DNA from: Methanomicrobiales archaeon
GTDB lineage: Archaea > Halobacteriota > Methanomicrobia > Methanomicrobiales > JACTUA01
Assembly (NCBI GenBank): GCA_028678635.1
Contig: JAJRDC010000024.1
Span: 1 to 5,349, forward strand
DNA length: 5,349 nt
Direction: 5' to 3'
Shown here: positions 5,235-5,349 of the stretch, one piece after another
Layout: every line of letters starts with the position of its first letter
Position numbering within the stretch: the stretch's first letter is position 1
Program-made: the position numbers and the translations under genes
Notes under the pieces: generated by a model
The model's input: only the letters and a program-made list of their open reading frames with translations
Told to the model about the DNA's origin: nothing
Databases searched by the model: none

Positions 5235-5308
5235 TGGGCCCGGTGCGGTTCGAACGCACGACCTCCCGGTTATCAGCCGGGTGCACCACCAGGCTATGCT
5301 ACGGGCCC
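5235..5308 (-). tRNA. tRNA-Ile, anticodon GAU
   Basis: The 74-nt sequence folds completely as a cloverleaf. The acceptor stem is GGGCCCG/CGGGCCC (7 bp). The D-stem is GCAU/GUGC with a G-U closing pair, the anticodon stem CCCGG/CCGGG with loop CTGATAA, the variable loop AGGTC, and the T-arm GTGCG-TTCGAAC-CGCAC. The anticodon GAT occupies 5274-5272, so it reads AUU/AUC isoleucine codons. The discriminator base is A at 5235, and CCA is not encoded (TATT follows), as is common in archaea. No intron is present. The small membrane protein gene begins 29 nt downstream on the same strand. Confidence 0.97.
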
Positions 5309-5322
5309 TCGGGTGGTCACCC

Positions 5323-5331
5323 GGTATAATA
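5323..5331 (-). promoter_or_regulatory. Possible box A for tRNA-Ile
   Basis: The minus strand reads TATTATACC about 20 nt upstream of the mature tRNA 5' end, closer than the usual 25-35 nt. A second candidate, ATAAAAACC, lies at the window edge (5341-5349), about 37 nt upstream, and would give a short 5' leader for RNase P to remove. I cannot decide between them. A 6-bp inverted repeat, CGGGTG-GT-CACCCG (5310-5323), lies between the nearer box and the gene. Confidence 0.35.
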
Positions 5332-5349
5332 GAGCACAGGGGTTTTTAT

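Noticed and set aside
5206..5289. N-terminal extension of the small membrane protein through the tRNA
   Set aside because: The added residues are simply translated tRNA-Ile sequence.

Overview
The window looks like chromosomal DNA from a high-GC methanogenic euryarchaeon, probably Methanomicrobiales or a relative. The evidence is TATA-type box A elements about 29-30 nt before two start codons, GGTGA/GGAGG ribosome binding sites, a tRNA with no encoded CCA, and a cobalt/nickel ECF transporter whose S-component begins MAHIH. The species assignment is inference from protein style and was not checked against a database.

Layout: (1) 1-65, minus: the first 21 codons of an NAD(P)-binding Rossmann protein, possibly aspartate dehydrogenase, with a box A that predicts an almost leaderless mRNA. 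(2) 66-602: 537 nt with no convincing gene but with several inverted and direct repeats. (3) 603-1073, plus: a YkgJ-type Cys-cluster protein. (4) 1098-4041, minus: a four-gene unit in transcription order DtxR-like regulator, cbiQ, cbiO, cbiM. It is convergent with the YkgJ gene. (5) 4042-4154: a divergent control region with a perfect palindrome, AAAAGTTG-N9-CAACTTTT, overlapping the box A of the regulator gene. (6) 4155-4676, plus: a 173-aa protein I do not recognise. (7) 4741-5205, minus: a small two-helix membrane protein with a beta-rich soluble domain, 29 nt downstream of (8) a tRNA-Ile(GAU) gene at 5235-5308, minus.

The core is a metal-uptake module. CbiM would bind Co2+ or Ni2+ at the membrane, CbiQ would couple it to the CbiO ATPase, and the DtxR-like protein would sense the metal and repress its own operon through the palindrome. 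Nickel (coenzyme F430, hydrogenase, CODH) and cobalt (corrinoid methyltransferases) are both central to methanogenesis; the sequence alone does not say which metal is carried.

The main points for a second look are: the palindrome; a partial copy of it with identical half-site spacing at the cbiO-cbiM junction; the shifted N-terminal metal-binding motif of CbiM; the altered metal ligands and Cys/His-rich tail of the regulator; the absence of a CbiN/NikN gene; and the structured gene-free island at 66-602.
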